Assembly (NCBI GenBank): GCA_022702705.1
Contig: CM040433.1
Location: 23,280,167-23,344,166 of the forward strand
From: Papilionanthe hookeriana x Papilionanthe teres
Lineage: Eukaryota; Streptophyta; Magnoliopsida; Asparagales; Orchidaceae
Direction: 5' to 3'
Length of the DNA stretch: 64,000 bases
Positions 47,115 through 59,090 of this stretch are shown piece after piece. The notes under the pieces are model-generated. The model was not told where the DNA came from. It saw nothing but the letters and a program-made list of their open reading frames with translations, and made no database searches. Both the position numbers and the translations under genes were made by a program. The stretch's first letter is position 1; the number at the start of each line of letters is the position of its first letter.

Positions 47115-47531
47115 CTAATCTTTTTTACCTCTTGCAGGATATTTCATCAATTTTAAAATATTAAATGTAACAGTCTGTTCATTAACCCTCATCGTTAATT
47201 CCTCTTTTTGCACATCTATCATGGCTTTGCCTGTAGTTAGAAAAGGTCTCCCCAAAATTATGGGTATCTCTTTATCTTCCTCCATATCTAACACATTGAA
47301 ATCCACAAGAAAAATAAATTGATCTACTTTTACTAAAACATCTTCTATAACTCCTTTAGGATATGTGATCGAATGATCTGCTAATAGCAGAGTTACAGTA
47401 GTCGGGGTTATTTCTCCTAGTCCTAATCTTTTGAATATTGATAGAGGCATAAGGTTAATGCTTGCACCCAAATCACATAAAGCTTTTCCACATAATCTTT
47501 CTCTGATTGCACATGAAATTGTGAAACTACC
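47115..47531 (-). pseudogene. E2 aspartic protease
   Basis: Residues about 280-400 of the 417-codon frame 48368-47115. Active-site motif CDLGASINLMP with the catalytic Asp at residue 299; the usual D-S-G is D-L-G, as in other Athila-type elements. The C-terminal signature ILGRPFL is at residues 370-377. The domain itself is open; upstream gag is broken. Confidence 0.8.
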
Positions 47532-49200
47532 AGGATCTTTAAGTTTTTCAGGAAGCTTTTTCTGAATTATCGCACTGCACTCCTCATTAAGTGCAACAGT
47601 CTCATTTTCTTCAAACTTCCTCTTTTTATTAAGAATATCGTTCATAAATTTCTCATAGCTTGGCATTTGTTCTAGGGCTTCAGCAAATGGAATATTAATG
47701 GTAAGCTTCTTTAATATCTCCAAGAATTTTGAAAATTGCTTATCCAACTTTTTTTTACAAAGTCTTTGAGGAAATGAAGGTGGTGGTTTTTCTAAATCAA
47801 CCTTAGGTAGAGAAATAGGTCTTTCAAAACCTTTTAGAGCGTCCTCTTTAGGTTTTTCAATTTCTTTTTTCTCTACTTCAGTTTCTTTTTTAACTCTACC
47901 TTCCAATTCTTTTCCACTTCTCAGTTGAATTGCTTTCACTTGTTCTTTATTCTTTTCTCTTGGATTCACTTCAGTATTACTTGGAAGCATTCCTTGGGAT
48001 CTATTACTTAAGGCATTTGTAATTTTTCCCAATTGATTTTCAATATTTATGATGGTTACTCCTTGAATTTGTAATTGATTTCCCATATTTGATACTACTT
48101 CTTCCATAAAAAAATTCTTCTCCTTATTTTGTAAAGCATTGTTATAACCTGAAGGATAAGTTAATCTATTATTATTATTACCTTGGTTGTTCCAATTCCC
48201 CGATGGGTTTACTTGGGTGTTCCCCCATTGTTGATTAACACCACCACGATTATTGTTATTCCGGATAAAATGATGATTCTTCCAACCTGGGTTATAATAA
48301 TTGGAATATGGGTTGTTAGGTTTGATTATAGCATTCACAGTTTCTGGTGAAGAATAAGAATCAACCATTTGGCCTAATGAATTTTATTCAATCATGAGAT
48401 TTGCCTGAGAAAAATTCATCCTAAATTGGTTTATCTTCCTTGATACAACAGCAACTTGATTTGCTAACATTGTAAAAGCATCATTTTCATAAACACTGGC
48501 TACCTTTTTAGGATTTAACCTTTCAGAAGGCCATTGAAAATTATTAGTAGTCATTTCTTCAATTAAAGTATAAGCATCAGAAAATGGTTTAGACATTAAT
48601 GATCCACCAGTAGCAGCATCGATGATTGATCTAAGATATCCAACTAATCCATTATAAAAAGTTTGAATTATTAACTCGATACGGTATCGCATGATGTGGA
48701 CATTTTACGAGGAGATCTTTAAATCTTTCCCATGCTTCATTTATTGATTCCCCTTCAAACTGACAAAAAGATGTTATATCATTTATCAACTTAGCAGTCT
48801 TAGATGGTGGAAAATATTTAGCAAGGAATTTTTGTGACAGTTCACCCCAAGTTCTAATTGATCCAGGTGTTAACGAATGTAACCACATTTTAGCTTTATC
48901 CCTTAGTGAGAAAGGAAAAAGTCTAAGTCTAATAACATCATCCGAAACACCATCATATTTAAAAGTAGCTCACAACTCTAGAAAATTAGCAAGATGCAAA
49001 TTAGGATCTTCAGTTGTTGCTCCCCCAAACTGATTATTTGACACCATTTGGATAATATCAGGTTTAAGCTCAAAAGAATTCGCAGCTACAACAGGGTTTT
49101 GAATACTACCACGAAGTTCATCTACGGTAGGGCAAACATAATCTCTTAAAGGTCTTAATTCTTGATGGATGCCAACATTTTGATTTTTATGATTTGCCAT
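47532..49200 (-). pseudogene. E2 gag
   Basis: Starts ATG at 49200 (MANHKNQN), about 216 nt after the primer site. N-terminal part ends in a TGA at 48970; the gag core follows in the same frame (WLHSLTPGSIRTWGELSQKF, then INEAWERFKDLLVKCPHH at 48888-48690), a pattern of retrotransposon gag. A frameshift near 48680 moves it to the frame of 48692-47115, with a TAA at 48384. C-terminal part is Asn/Gly-rich (NPYSNYYNPGWK) and then Lys/Glu-rich; no CCHC knuckle is visible. Confidence 0.8.
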
Positions 49201-49416
49201 TTCTTGAATATTTTTTTTCTTTTTCTGTAATTTTTATTTTTTTGATTTTTCTGATAGTTCTTTCTAATTCAGAATCGTAAGGCACAAGTCCTTTAGAACC
49301 TAAATTACACGTACAATAATAAAACAAAACAAAATACAACACACTAACAAAAACAAAGAAAAGTAAAAATTTATAATTTCTTAATTCTCTTTAAAATACA
49401 ATTTAAATTAATTTTA

Positions 49417-49432
49417 CCCGGCAACGGCGCCA
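49417..49432 (-). other. E2 primer-binding site
   Basis: On the - strand TGGCGCCGTTGCCGGG starts 6 nt after the 5' LTR. This is the well-known plant retroelement primer site complementary to tRNA-Asp. Confidence 0.88.
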
Positions 49433-49438
49433 AAAACT

Positions 49439-51199
49439 TGATCCCCAATAAATATAAGTGCAACGGATGCCAGTAACTTGGTTCTGCTGGATAAATGCGC
49501 TGATGATTTAAGATATGAAAATAATGATTTTATAATATGGGATATTACGCAAGTATACGTATCGTTTATCAAGTAATATAGGACTTTCTGATTAAGCCCC
49601 GAGATATCGAACCTACAGGGAAAATGTGAAATCTTTAAAGGAATCAGAGAAATTATCTTTTTATTTTCTTTAATTGTTTTCGAAAAAGTATGTCTTGATT
49701 TTGAAAAGTTTTGAAGGTTGATATGTCTTTTGAAATTTTTTTAATAAAATGCTAAACAAGAAATTAAAATTACAATAACTAATAACACTGGATGTAAAAT
49801 ACTATTAACTAGAATATATTTTCCTTTCCTTTCATGAAGTAGTGGTAATTTTTAAAGTATTGTTGTGGAAGTATTCAAATTTTTGTTGTGACAGATAGAA
49901 GCAAATATGTTCTTTACCCCTACTTGGTTCTATAAAGAACATAGGTTAATTTAAAATTTATATTATTTTGAACATGGTTAGGCAGGAAAGATACCAGTCT
50001 CTCACTCTAGAGTTCCCTCGATTCCCACCACCTGGGGGCTAACTTCTCATAACAAAACTCAAAACTTCAAACCAAATTAGGGGGTTTTAGTCTGTCACTC
50101 TAAAATCCTCTAATTTTACTCCCTTTTATAAAAAATATCTTCTAATATTACATTCAATTATATGGACTACAGTTCTCACCCATATAATTTCATGTGATTC
50201 TTATTAACTTTTATGAGACAATACCGCATTGGATCTTACATAATCTCAAGAAATTTTACAACTTAAGAGGCCAAATTAAGAAGTAAACAAAGTTTTTAGA
50301 ATCAATCTTCACAACTTCTTCCAACTTTTAAACACTTATACTTTCCACAACAATTTTCTTTAAATTAATTACTTCTCCATTTAAGAAAGAAAAAGATAAA
50401 GTAAACTACTCAGAATGCATTGAGAAAATATAAAAACACATTGATTTGAAATTAAAAACAACGATAAGAAAAATAATAAACGAAAATAAGTATTAATAAA
50501 CAAAATAAAAGTAAACACTTATCTGAAAATCCTCTCCACAAGACTAAGGAAGTTCCTTTGAAACTTTGACTCTTCGCTAAACTACTTCTCAGAGCAAGTC
50601 TCCTAACTCCGTTGACTCAGAGTATAGACTTCAGACTTCAATAAAAACTAATCTAAAAGAAAGAAAAGAAGTGGGAAGAATAATACCTCACTCCGACCCT
50701 TTTCTCATTTCTACTCTCTACTCCTACTCTAAATAAAACTTTTAAAATGCAGTGGAAGAACAATGGAAGTACTCTTCAAAATGCAGTGGAAGAGTCTCCT
50801 CAAATTGCCTCCTCTAAATCTTTCCTAAGACTCTCATTAAATAGTAAACCAAAAGGTGCCTTGGTGTCTCTTGAAAATGTGTCCAGATTCGATGTATCTA
50901 CCAAGGAACGCACCCCTTCATTCAAACTTGCCGTCCAAAGGAAGTTATGGACGTTACCACCAAGAGTTGCATCCCATCCCCTTTGAAATTGGCGCCAAAT
51001 CCATTTGAATCTCAATTTTTAAATTTTTGATTTTTCATTTTTTCTCTCCAAATTTGATCCAATTTTGCTCCTTTCATCATGACCATCCATTTTCATCATA
51101 CCTGCAAGAAAAGCACAAAATACCTTCCATTAAAGTGCAATATCATTAAAAATAGGTATACAAATGTGCATAAAAATACTATATATTTTAGGTGTATCA
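49439..51199 (-). mobile_element. E2 5' LTR (1761 bp)
   Basis: Partner of 37777-39583; begins TGATACACC at 51199 on the - strand. Lacks the hairpin-module segment near 51022. Few differences between the two LTRs, so E2 is young relative to E1. Confidence 0.92.
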
Positions 51200-51204
51200 C
51201 TCAC
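51200..51204. repeat. Target site duplication of E2, right copy (CTCAC)
   Basis: Matches 37772-37776. Confidence 0.92.
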
Positions 51205-54200
51205 GGCCATAGAAGGTGCTGAAAGAAACCTTAGCAAAACTCTGCCCAATCCACTCCAAACTCTTCTCCTAGCACAGAGAACTCAATCCCCACTGCTTCC
51301 CTACCCTAATCTCCATTAACAGAGCTCAATTCTCAACCCGAAATCCACCCCAAAATAAGACACCCTCTAAAACTCCACCAAAACCAAATTAAACTCACCC
51401 ACACCTTCCCCACAACCTACGAAGAAGTTCCCCAATCTAAGCCCCATCACCAGGCCAGCCATTCCTTCTATCGGCCAGAGCTTGAAATCGGTCTTGGTGG
51501 AAGTCAGGTCTATGCACTTCACCATAGCTCCAGGCTTCATCCATAGCTTCCTCAGACTCTAACGAACGTGCCAAGCCCCTCTGATTGAAGCTTCACTTCT
51601 CAGAGCCAAGGTATTGAACTCCTCCTTCCGGAGAGCTTGTTTTGACTCTCCATTTTTTTAAAATCAATTTCAAAGCATCATAGCCATATAGATGTGTGCG
51701 CCTTGTTGAGACGAGTTCATAGAGCCCAAGATCATGTAATTTGGCTGAGTATCGAGTGAGATCTTAGGGTTAGAAGGTGGACGGCTCTCGAGACGCACCA
51801 GTCATAGACGATGACCAGCCGTCGTTGGATCGAGCGTGTATCGGATGGACAGCCAAGATCGCGCTGGATAGGAGCTGGGAACGAAACCACAGGCCGCGTG
51901 GCTGTCGAGTAAGATGGTGACGTCGAACAGGAGCGCGCCGTGTAGAGCTTCGACCCAGACGAGGATGACGCAGCGCCGACGCGTTTAAGTAGATAAATAG
52001 GGTATTTTTGAATTATTTAAATGCCCTCATCTTTGAATATTCATATCTTTGCATAGAAAAATCCTAAAAATAAACTAAAAATACCCCCTTACTCAGTGAG
52101 CAGGGGAGATTAAAGTGGAAAAAGAATTAAGTTATTTTGTTGAGTATTTAATTTTTAATTAATTTAATACTATTTTGAATATTTTAATTCTCCATTCATG
52201 CATACAATTCACCATGGCATGAGACCATAGGGCTTTTATAGCCTCTGATCTTGGTGACATTCCCCAAATTTACTAAGGCTAGAAGTTATCTCTGTGGCAA
52301 GTTATCTATTTTCCAAGTTTATGTGTCTGTTTTGATATTTTAATTCCAATAATTTGTATATTGCTTAGAAAAATCTAAAAAAATTAGGGGAAGTATCCCT
52401 GGACCAGAGGACCCTAGAAAAATTATGGGTTGATTTAATCCTTTAAAAAAAACCATAATTAGACTAAACACTTAAAAATGAACTTTAATTAATTAGGAGT
52501 AACCACACATTAAAATCACTTGAAATCAATTTTTCATTGTCACTTAGGATACAGAGAACCTTACATAGAAATTTCAAATCAATTTGAATTAGTTTACCCT
52601 ATTAAATGAATTAATTAAGTGACATAGCTATTTTGAAAATTAAAAAATTCATAAAACCCAAAATACATTTAAAAAATTCACTAAATTAATTTTGGGAGTT
52701 CTCTGTGATGAGAAGAGTCCAAGAAAAATAAATTTGCATTTTTCATAAAAATTTGATTTTTAATCATTTTTAAATATTTAGTAATTAAAAAATTATAAAA
52801 AATCACAAAAATATAAAAATTCACTAAAACATCACATTTGGTCTCCTAATCACTTGGGAACCACCAAAATATTTTTCTTAAGTCTCTAAGTTAAGATGTT
52901 AATTTTTTAAAGGCCTAGGAGAACTTTTAATATTTAAAAAATGAATTTTCTTAACCTTCCACTAAAATAATTCTAATAAATCAAAGAAAAATTGGAAAAA
53001 TATTAAATTTGTTTCTCTGAGCTCTTTGAGGTCAGAGAGATTTAAGAAAAATATAAAACTCAATTTTCAAATTTAATTTTATTTTATAATTAATTAATAT
53101 CTTAAAATTTGAAATAATTATAATAAATAAAATAAAATTCAAAAAATCACTAAAATTGGTCCAAGTGGTCCTCTAGTCAGTAGAAACATCTCATAATTTT
53201 CCTAAGGATAGAAACCTTACCTTGGTCATGTTGTTGAATTTTCATTGAAAATCCCTATTTTCATTGAAATAATTATATACATTTAATTAAAAATGGAAAA
53301 ATCACATTTTCCCCTCTAATGTCTTAATTGACATGTAAGTAAGGTGACATAAAAATTTCAAGTTCATTTGAGCTCAATTTGGTGAGTTATGAAATTAATA
53401 TGCTTAAGAGGACATAAAGGTAATTAAGGGATTTTAATTCTAATTAATACCTTAGGCCTAATCAAAGGGAGTGTAAAATATTTGATCTTAATTTTCTCTT
53501 AGATGTTTGAAACTTAGGGAAATTAAGAGGTAGAAACCCATTAATCACTTTGAAAATATCAAAATGGAACCTTAATTAATTAAATCATTTCAATTTTGGA
53601 AGAATAATTAAAATTTTGGATTATTAAGAATAGGAACATGACTTAAGAAGGTATCAATTCTTTAATCTAAAAATTCCTAAATGGATCAATTCAACAATAT
53701 TTACCTCTTAATTAATTCTAAAAAAATGATGGTGATTGAAATTAATAATTAAAAAGGAAATAATCCTTAATTAAATTAAAGCTTAAAACATTAAATGATT
53801 TAATAATCAAATCAAAATAAACTTAAAACATTTAAAACTAATTTGAAATCACTTAAGAACAAACTTAAAACAATTTTGAGACATTAAAAAAAACCTTGAA
53901 ACAATTCATAATTAAGAATATTAAAATCAAACCAATTAAAGCCAACGTAAAGTACTATAATTAATTCAATTCAAATCATCAAATTTTAATGGAATGAAAT
54001 AATTTAAACACCCTTTTAACTTAAACAATTTTGAAACATTCAAGAATCAATTTGAAATTTCATGACTAAACTAAATTGTCTTGAGATAACAATTCAATCT
54101 TAGTGGTTAAATCCCTTAACAAACTAATTTGCCCCTGAAGGCTCTCACATTTATAACCTTTAAATGGAGCATCAAGTGAAATGTCACTTTACTCATCGAA

Positions 54201-55892
54201 TAATCAAATATCCAAGTTCACTGAGCAAGAAAAAAAACTTAACTAAACCTTTTGAATGATCAATTCACCTGTACAATGAAATTCATTTGGACTCAAAATA
54301 ATCCCAAAAGCATTGAAAAAATGTTTAGGACCCGTCGTTTTAGAAGAACAACTGAACTTAATTGTTCTTTGGTGAAGAAAATCATCCACAAAACACAAGA
54401 ACCTAGACGTCATAGGAATTGACTAGCAATAGGATTATGATTTTGGTAGACAACCAGAACCTTCCCTTAGCTTTACCTAGATATTTCTTGTAAGTATTTA
54501 AATGCTCTGACATGTGTTTTAAGTGCATCCTAGAATGACGAGAAGAGCCGCCATGTACACTTTTATTTTATTGCAATTTATTTACGTGCGCTATACTTTC
54601 TTTCTTGCAAAAACTTACATGTTAAACAAGAATGTCATCCTGCATGAAAACTGAAACTTTTAGGATAGCCACAAAACTGAAACCAAAACTAAATTAAAAA
54701 TTAACACAAGATAAAATTCACCGCCACAACATTCAAAAGATAAAACAACTCAAAATTTAATCACAAACAAAACAAAAACTACAACTACAACTAAATTAAA
54801 ACGTCTTATTGGATGATCGGGAATCCCTCGGATGATGTAACTCACGTGTTGCTAACGAGATTTCACACGGTCTAAATGAAAGTGTGGAACTCATTCAGTT
54901 GAGTTTGGAAAATTCATTTGGACTAAGTGAATCCGATGAAAATAGTGGTACCGGGATGACGGAACCGTGGGATCTTAATCGGTTCTGCTTAATCAACATT
55001 AAGATTTGTTTTAATTAAAATACTAAGCCATCTCAATTTTCAACCCTGCTAAACCAAAATACTTCTCTCATCTCTTGATTGCCACTTTCTAAAACTAAAC
55101 CTCTGCAACAACAAGGAGCTTGGAGTACAGTGGGCAGCAAGACCATCTTCATCAGCAAAACTTATGTCTACTTCAGCAAAACCTTTCTTAGAATTAAATA
55201 ACCAAGCCATTGGATTTCGAGGTAGTTTGCTTAATGCAAAATAAATCCTCAGCTTTTCATTATGCATTTGCATAATTATATTATGCAAATTAAGCCCTAA
55301 CCGGTCTTAGGACTCCGAGGTAGTTCTTTGGTACGACATAAACCCTCACATCTTCGAGGCTATTTGTGTATCATACAAATATAATTCCTAATTAATTAAA
55401 ATTGGCAGGATTGAAACATTAAATATACTCTCAAACTGAAGCCAAACAATAAGATAGTTGGGAAGTCACCGAAGTTCACTTCGGGTCCGTGACATCTCTT
55501 ACTTCTCTTCCTTTGATTCCCAAAAACAAACTGTTCCGAATTTGAGCTAATCCCTTTTGAAATTTATAAAATCCAATTGTTTGAAAATCTTAAACTTTGA
55601 AATTCTTGAGAGCAAAACCACTGATCATTATCGAGAGTTTTCTTAAATGATTCCCGTCATTTAAGATGTAATTAACTATAGGGGCTTGCCCTTATAGGGA
55701 ACTTTAACAACCCAGGTAATATAAACCCTCCTTAATTCCTTTATATTAAGAAGGGGAACTTGTCGGCTTATAAAATTGGTTTGCAGACCAAACGGATGTC
55801 ACAAATCTTCTAGTTTATTTAATCGAGCCCCATCATTAAGCAGTGTGTCTATTCATCGGGATAGATACACGGTTTGTGATGTGGTGCTCGTT

Positions 55893-55899
55893 TATATAA
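55893..55899 (+). promoter_or_regulatory. TATA-box candidate in the E1 3' LTR
   Basis: TATATAA, 192 nt before the LTR end. Confidence 0.5.
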
Positions 55900-56085
55900 A
55901 CTATTCAGGATGTGAGATTAGTTTGATTTCATATCTTAAAATTTTTAAACTTAAAATTATTTTCAAAATCAAAGGATATTTTCCAAGTTATATATATATA
56001 TTTAAATTAAATTTAAAATCCAAAATTTGCCGACAATTTCTATAGGCGACCCCCTTTTCAAATCACAACCTAAAATATGCCGACA

Positions 56086-56300
56086 GGTTCGCAGACCAAA
56101 TAGATTTCATGAATTCTTTAGTTTAATTGATCAAGCCTCACCCCAAGCAATGTATCTATTATTTGGGATAGATACATGTCTTATGGTGAAGTGCTTGATT
56201 ATTTAAACTATTATTTATATGAGATCAGTTTGATTTCGTATTCTTTAAAATTAAAATATTAATTTCAAAATCCACATATATTAACATAAATCAAAACCCT
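56086..56300 (+). mobile_element. Relic of an older same-family LTR, into which E1 inserted
   Basis: Starts GGTTCGCAGACCAAAT and follows, with many substitutions, the LTR block that in younger copies runs from GGTTCGCAGACC to the AT-rich end (compare 55784-55975). The TATA block is degraded. GGTTC should be the right target duplication of E1. Confidence 0.7.
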
Positions 56301-57099
56301 ATTCTATAAAACCACATATATATTTTAAACTCTTTACGACGCTTCTTTTTATCAACCAACACTACTTTGGCCGATATAAGACATCGACTAAATGAAATTT
56401 GGTACAGAGCTTGCCCACCAAACTTAAATCTCTCAACACTCTCTTCCTCCACTCGAACCTAAAGGATCAAATAGGTTGCTCGGATACCCTTTAGTTCCAT
56501 TTGGAGAGGAGCCATGCCTGCTAAGGGGGTCACCAACTCTACTGTATGTTCTTGGCAAATGGCTACCAGCTTCCATCAAGTCCTTTATCACCACCTCAAT
56601 TTGTAAGCTAATTTTTTGAGCAAAGGAGTCTACTGTCTCATCCGTACGGGCGAGTTGGAAGACTGGTAGGACCCTGAAGATCCTTACCACACGTTAGTCT
56701 CCCTATCAACATCTTCATGATGGTTAGACAAATGATAAACCACATGTCCTCTGCTATGACCTAATGGTATGTCAGACCCCTCTAAAATATGAAAATGGCA
56801 TACTCCAATCATCAATGAGTCAGTGATCTAGAAAGTCTCAACTACATAAGTAATTAAGCGTCGGATAAAGCAATGGTGAATTTGTTCAAACAAAGGGGAC
56901 CAAATTTACTCTGACCAAGGATTTGATCCACTTTCAATAATCTAAAAGATGAAAGGCTCTCACTGAGAAGTGGCTAAATGCTATAGTAAAGTAGGTAGAA
57001 ACAGTGAAGTGGAGTGATGTGTTACTGCAAGAACTCTCTACACAATAAATATAAACTACACCCCATCCAACAACATCCATTTTCTGATTTCCAAGCCTT
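56301..57099. other. Unassigned stretch
   Basis: No match to other parts of the window. A - strand frame of 85 codons (56690-56433, MVRIFRVLPVFQLARTDETV) has no domain I recognise and no supporting context. It could be part of an older element. Confidence 0.3.
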
Positions 57100-57527
57100 C
57101 TTTTTATAATTTTCCAACAGTTGCCTTTGTATCTCTTCAAATTTTTAAAGAGTAATTTAATTTAACTTTGGCGCCAATAGGAAGTTACCCATGTTTGTAC
57201 CAAGTGATGCCTCAAACACCCCTTCAAAATGACACCAAAAAATTATTTAAATCCTCTTAAGTAACTACCGCGCGTAAGCGTGAGGTCTCGGCGCTTAGTA
57301 GCGAGGCTCTGGCTCATAAGCACGAGTCCAGGCGCTTAGCTGCTACAAATCAATTTTGCACCTTCATTTTTGCTCCAAATATGGTCATTTTTCATTCCTT
57401 TCATCACAATTATCCATTTAATCATACCTGCAAGAAAAATACATAAAATACCTTCCATTAAAGTGCAATATCATCAAAAATAGGTATAAAAATGCATATA
57501 AAAATATTATATATTTTAGGTGTATCA
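57100..57527 (-). mobile_element. Truncated LTR relic of an Athila-type element
   Basis: Right part of an E2-like LTR ending ATATTTTAGGTGTATCA at 57527. It parallels 39190-39583 (GCCTTTGTATCTCTTC, AGGAAGTTA, CCTTCCATTAAAGTGCAATATCAT) with considerable divergence. Two hairpin modules in tandem lie at about 57266-57303 and 57310-57345. Confidence 0.8.
57266..57345. repeat. Two GC-rich hairpin modules in the Athila-type LTR relic
   Basis: ACCGCGCGTAAGCG with GGCGCTTAGTAGCG, and TGGCTCATAAGC with GGCGCTTAGCTGC; both have the same right arm, GGCGCTTAG, as the E2 modules. Confidence 0.65.
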
Positions 57528-58199
57528 ACTAGCTCTCTCCACCAATTTTGGATTTACTCACAAAAATTTCAAACGGCCCCTCACAGAATGTCACTCTGAC
57601 CTTGTGAGAATGCTCCTTGTCCAAGAAGGTCTGCTAGTTAGATTATAGGGTGCATCCTCTGCCTAACGAACTAATTTATCTTAATGATAGGAGTACATCT
57701 TCTCAGAATTTTCTCTTGAAAAGGCTAATAGATGATCTTCCATCCAATCAAATATCTTTTGACCAACCATATTCTTCCATTCAACCAAGCGATAAACTTG
57801 TTGGGTCATCAGATGCCCCTATTCAAGTTGTTATTAATATAAAAAGGTGTAAAATATAGTTATGAATATGAAAAGGTGCTGAAAGTAGCTATGAATATAA
57901 AATGGTCTCAAAATCAGTTATGAATATGAAATGTGTCATAATATCTTGTCACACTCATATTAAAGTTGGGACAAACTTGTACTTGTAAATCAGATACCTT
58001 CAAAATTTATAAAACAGGGGGTCATTTTTACAATAAAAGATTATTGATTTGTCGTATCTAAACTCCTGCCTTTTCTATGTGCTCTCTCTATTTCTCTCTA
58101 TCTCTCTCACTCATCTTATACTCTATTCCTTGTGTGTGATTCACTGGACAAATCTTGATTTATATAAATGTTTTAGGGGAATGTTATGAAGTGTTTATA
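57528..58199. other. Unassigned stretch
   Basis: No similarity to the LTR families here. Holds a three-copy degenerate repeat around GTTATGAATATGAAA (57855-57940) and a CT-rich run (58079-58110). The 69-codon frame 57650-57859 has no recognisable domain. Confidence 0.3.
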
Positions 58200-58954
58200 A
58201 CTAGTTGATCGAAATGCCCCTCCTAGCCAAAATTCAAAATTTCCAAAAATTTCAAAATATTCCAAAACCCTCCAAATATTCCTAATTTCAATTTAAACCA
58301 CTTTATTTGACCCAATTTGACCAAATTTGCCCAATTTAATCAAAAGCCCCAAATTGCTCTCTAAGGCCCAAAATGCCTAAATCACCCCAATGTCCACCAA
58401 ATTGACCTCAATTCCCCCACAATCTCAATTATGAACTCAAATTCACAATTCCTAACCTCATCCTAAACCAAATCCAAACCTAAATAGACCCGCATTTGAG
58501 CCCAATTTCCACCCAAAATAAAAGGACCCAATTTTGACCCTATGACCCATTTCCCCAAAATTGGACCCAATGTCAATTAATTTCCCACAACTTTGAGTCA
58601 TAAACTTTTCATAACATTCTCCAAAACGATATTGAACCACCAATTGACCCAAATTTCCACCCAAACCTCACCTAAGTCCAACCAAATCCAAAACTCCCCA
58701 AACTTGGCCCAAACGTGTCACATGCCCAAAATCCATCAAATTGAATGATCATAAACCCTCACTTTATCTCTTTAGGCCTTTGTACTTCGTGCAATATAAG
58801 CCCTAACTCATCTTATGATTCTGAGGTTGTCATCGGGTATGACATAAACCCTCCTATCTTCCAGGCTATTCACGTAATCGGTATCAAGTGAGTGTAAGCC
58901 CTAAATAATAAAATTGACAGGATGAAACATCAAATAAATATTCCAAATTGAAGC
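58200..58954 (+). mobile_element. Rearranged same-family LTR relic, target of E3
   Basis: 58200-58740 follows the C-rich strand of the LTR (compare 31770-32330); 58741-58954 jumps to the block with GACATAAACCCTC (compare 55270-55440), so a large middle part is deleted. E3 starts immediately after GAAGC, within a site that in intact copies reads TTGAAGCCAAA. Confidence 0.7.
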
Positions 58955-59039
58955 TATCGACATATTTTTAGGTTGTAAGTTTAATTTTAAAAAGGGGTCG
59001 CCTACAGAAGTTGTCGGCGAATTTTAGGTTTTAATTTAA

Positions 59040-59090
<51 letters not shown>

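Larger units (their letters stand above)
37777..51199 (-). mobile_element. E2: Athila-like Ty3/gypsy retrotransposon, complete but decayed (13.4 kb)
   Basis: Complete element on the - strand with CTCAC duplications on both sides. Two LTRs (49439-51199 and 37777-39583) start TGATACACC and end GGGGATCA in element orientation. Order: 5' LTR, primer site, gag, protease, RT, RNase H, integrase, two further ORFs, polypurine tract, 3' LTR. RT wording (FAFRRMPFGLCN, FMDD), protease CDLGAS and a primer site that matches the tRNA-Asp type are Athila characters. Frameshifts and stops break every large gene. Confidence 0.92.
1..56085 (+). mobile_element. E1: Tat/Ogre-like Ty3/gypsy LTR retrotransposon, left end outside window, nested and decayed
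   Basis: A giant plant gypsy element. Order read on the + strand: 5' LTR, tRNA primer site (11833), gag, protease, RT, RNase H, a second archaeal-type RNase H, integrase, repeat-bearing 3' UTR, polypurine tract (30292), 3' LTR ending at 56085. The second RNase H between the first one and integrase marks the Tat clade (Ogre/Retand relatives). The LTR partners were identified because 1-1507 plus 9096-11827 match 51938-56085 closely and contiguously once four insertions with perfect 5-bp target duplications are removed. Without insertions the 3' LTR is about 5.8 kb and the internal part about 10.9 kb, which implies an element of roughly 22 kb. The left target duplication lies outside the window; the right flank begins GGTTC. 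Confidence 0.88.
51200..56085 (+). mobile_element. E1 3' LTR, part 3 (LTR 3' end)
   Basis: Starts with the right CTCAC duplication of E2 and ends AAAATATGCCGACA at 56085. From 51938 it pairs with the E1 5' LTR (1-1507, 9101-11827) without the S1 interruption, which proves the S1 insertion site. Contains the GC-rich cassette (51775-51990), the antisense frame 55049-55288, a TATA candidate (55893-55899), and the internal LTR-end duplicate (56028-56042). Confidence 0.9.

Noticed and set aside
56433..56690. 85-codon frame as a host gene exon
   Set aside because: No recognisable domain, no splice or promoter context, surrounded by decayed retroelements; kept only as an unassigned stretch.
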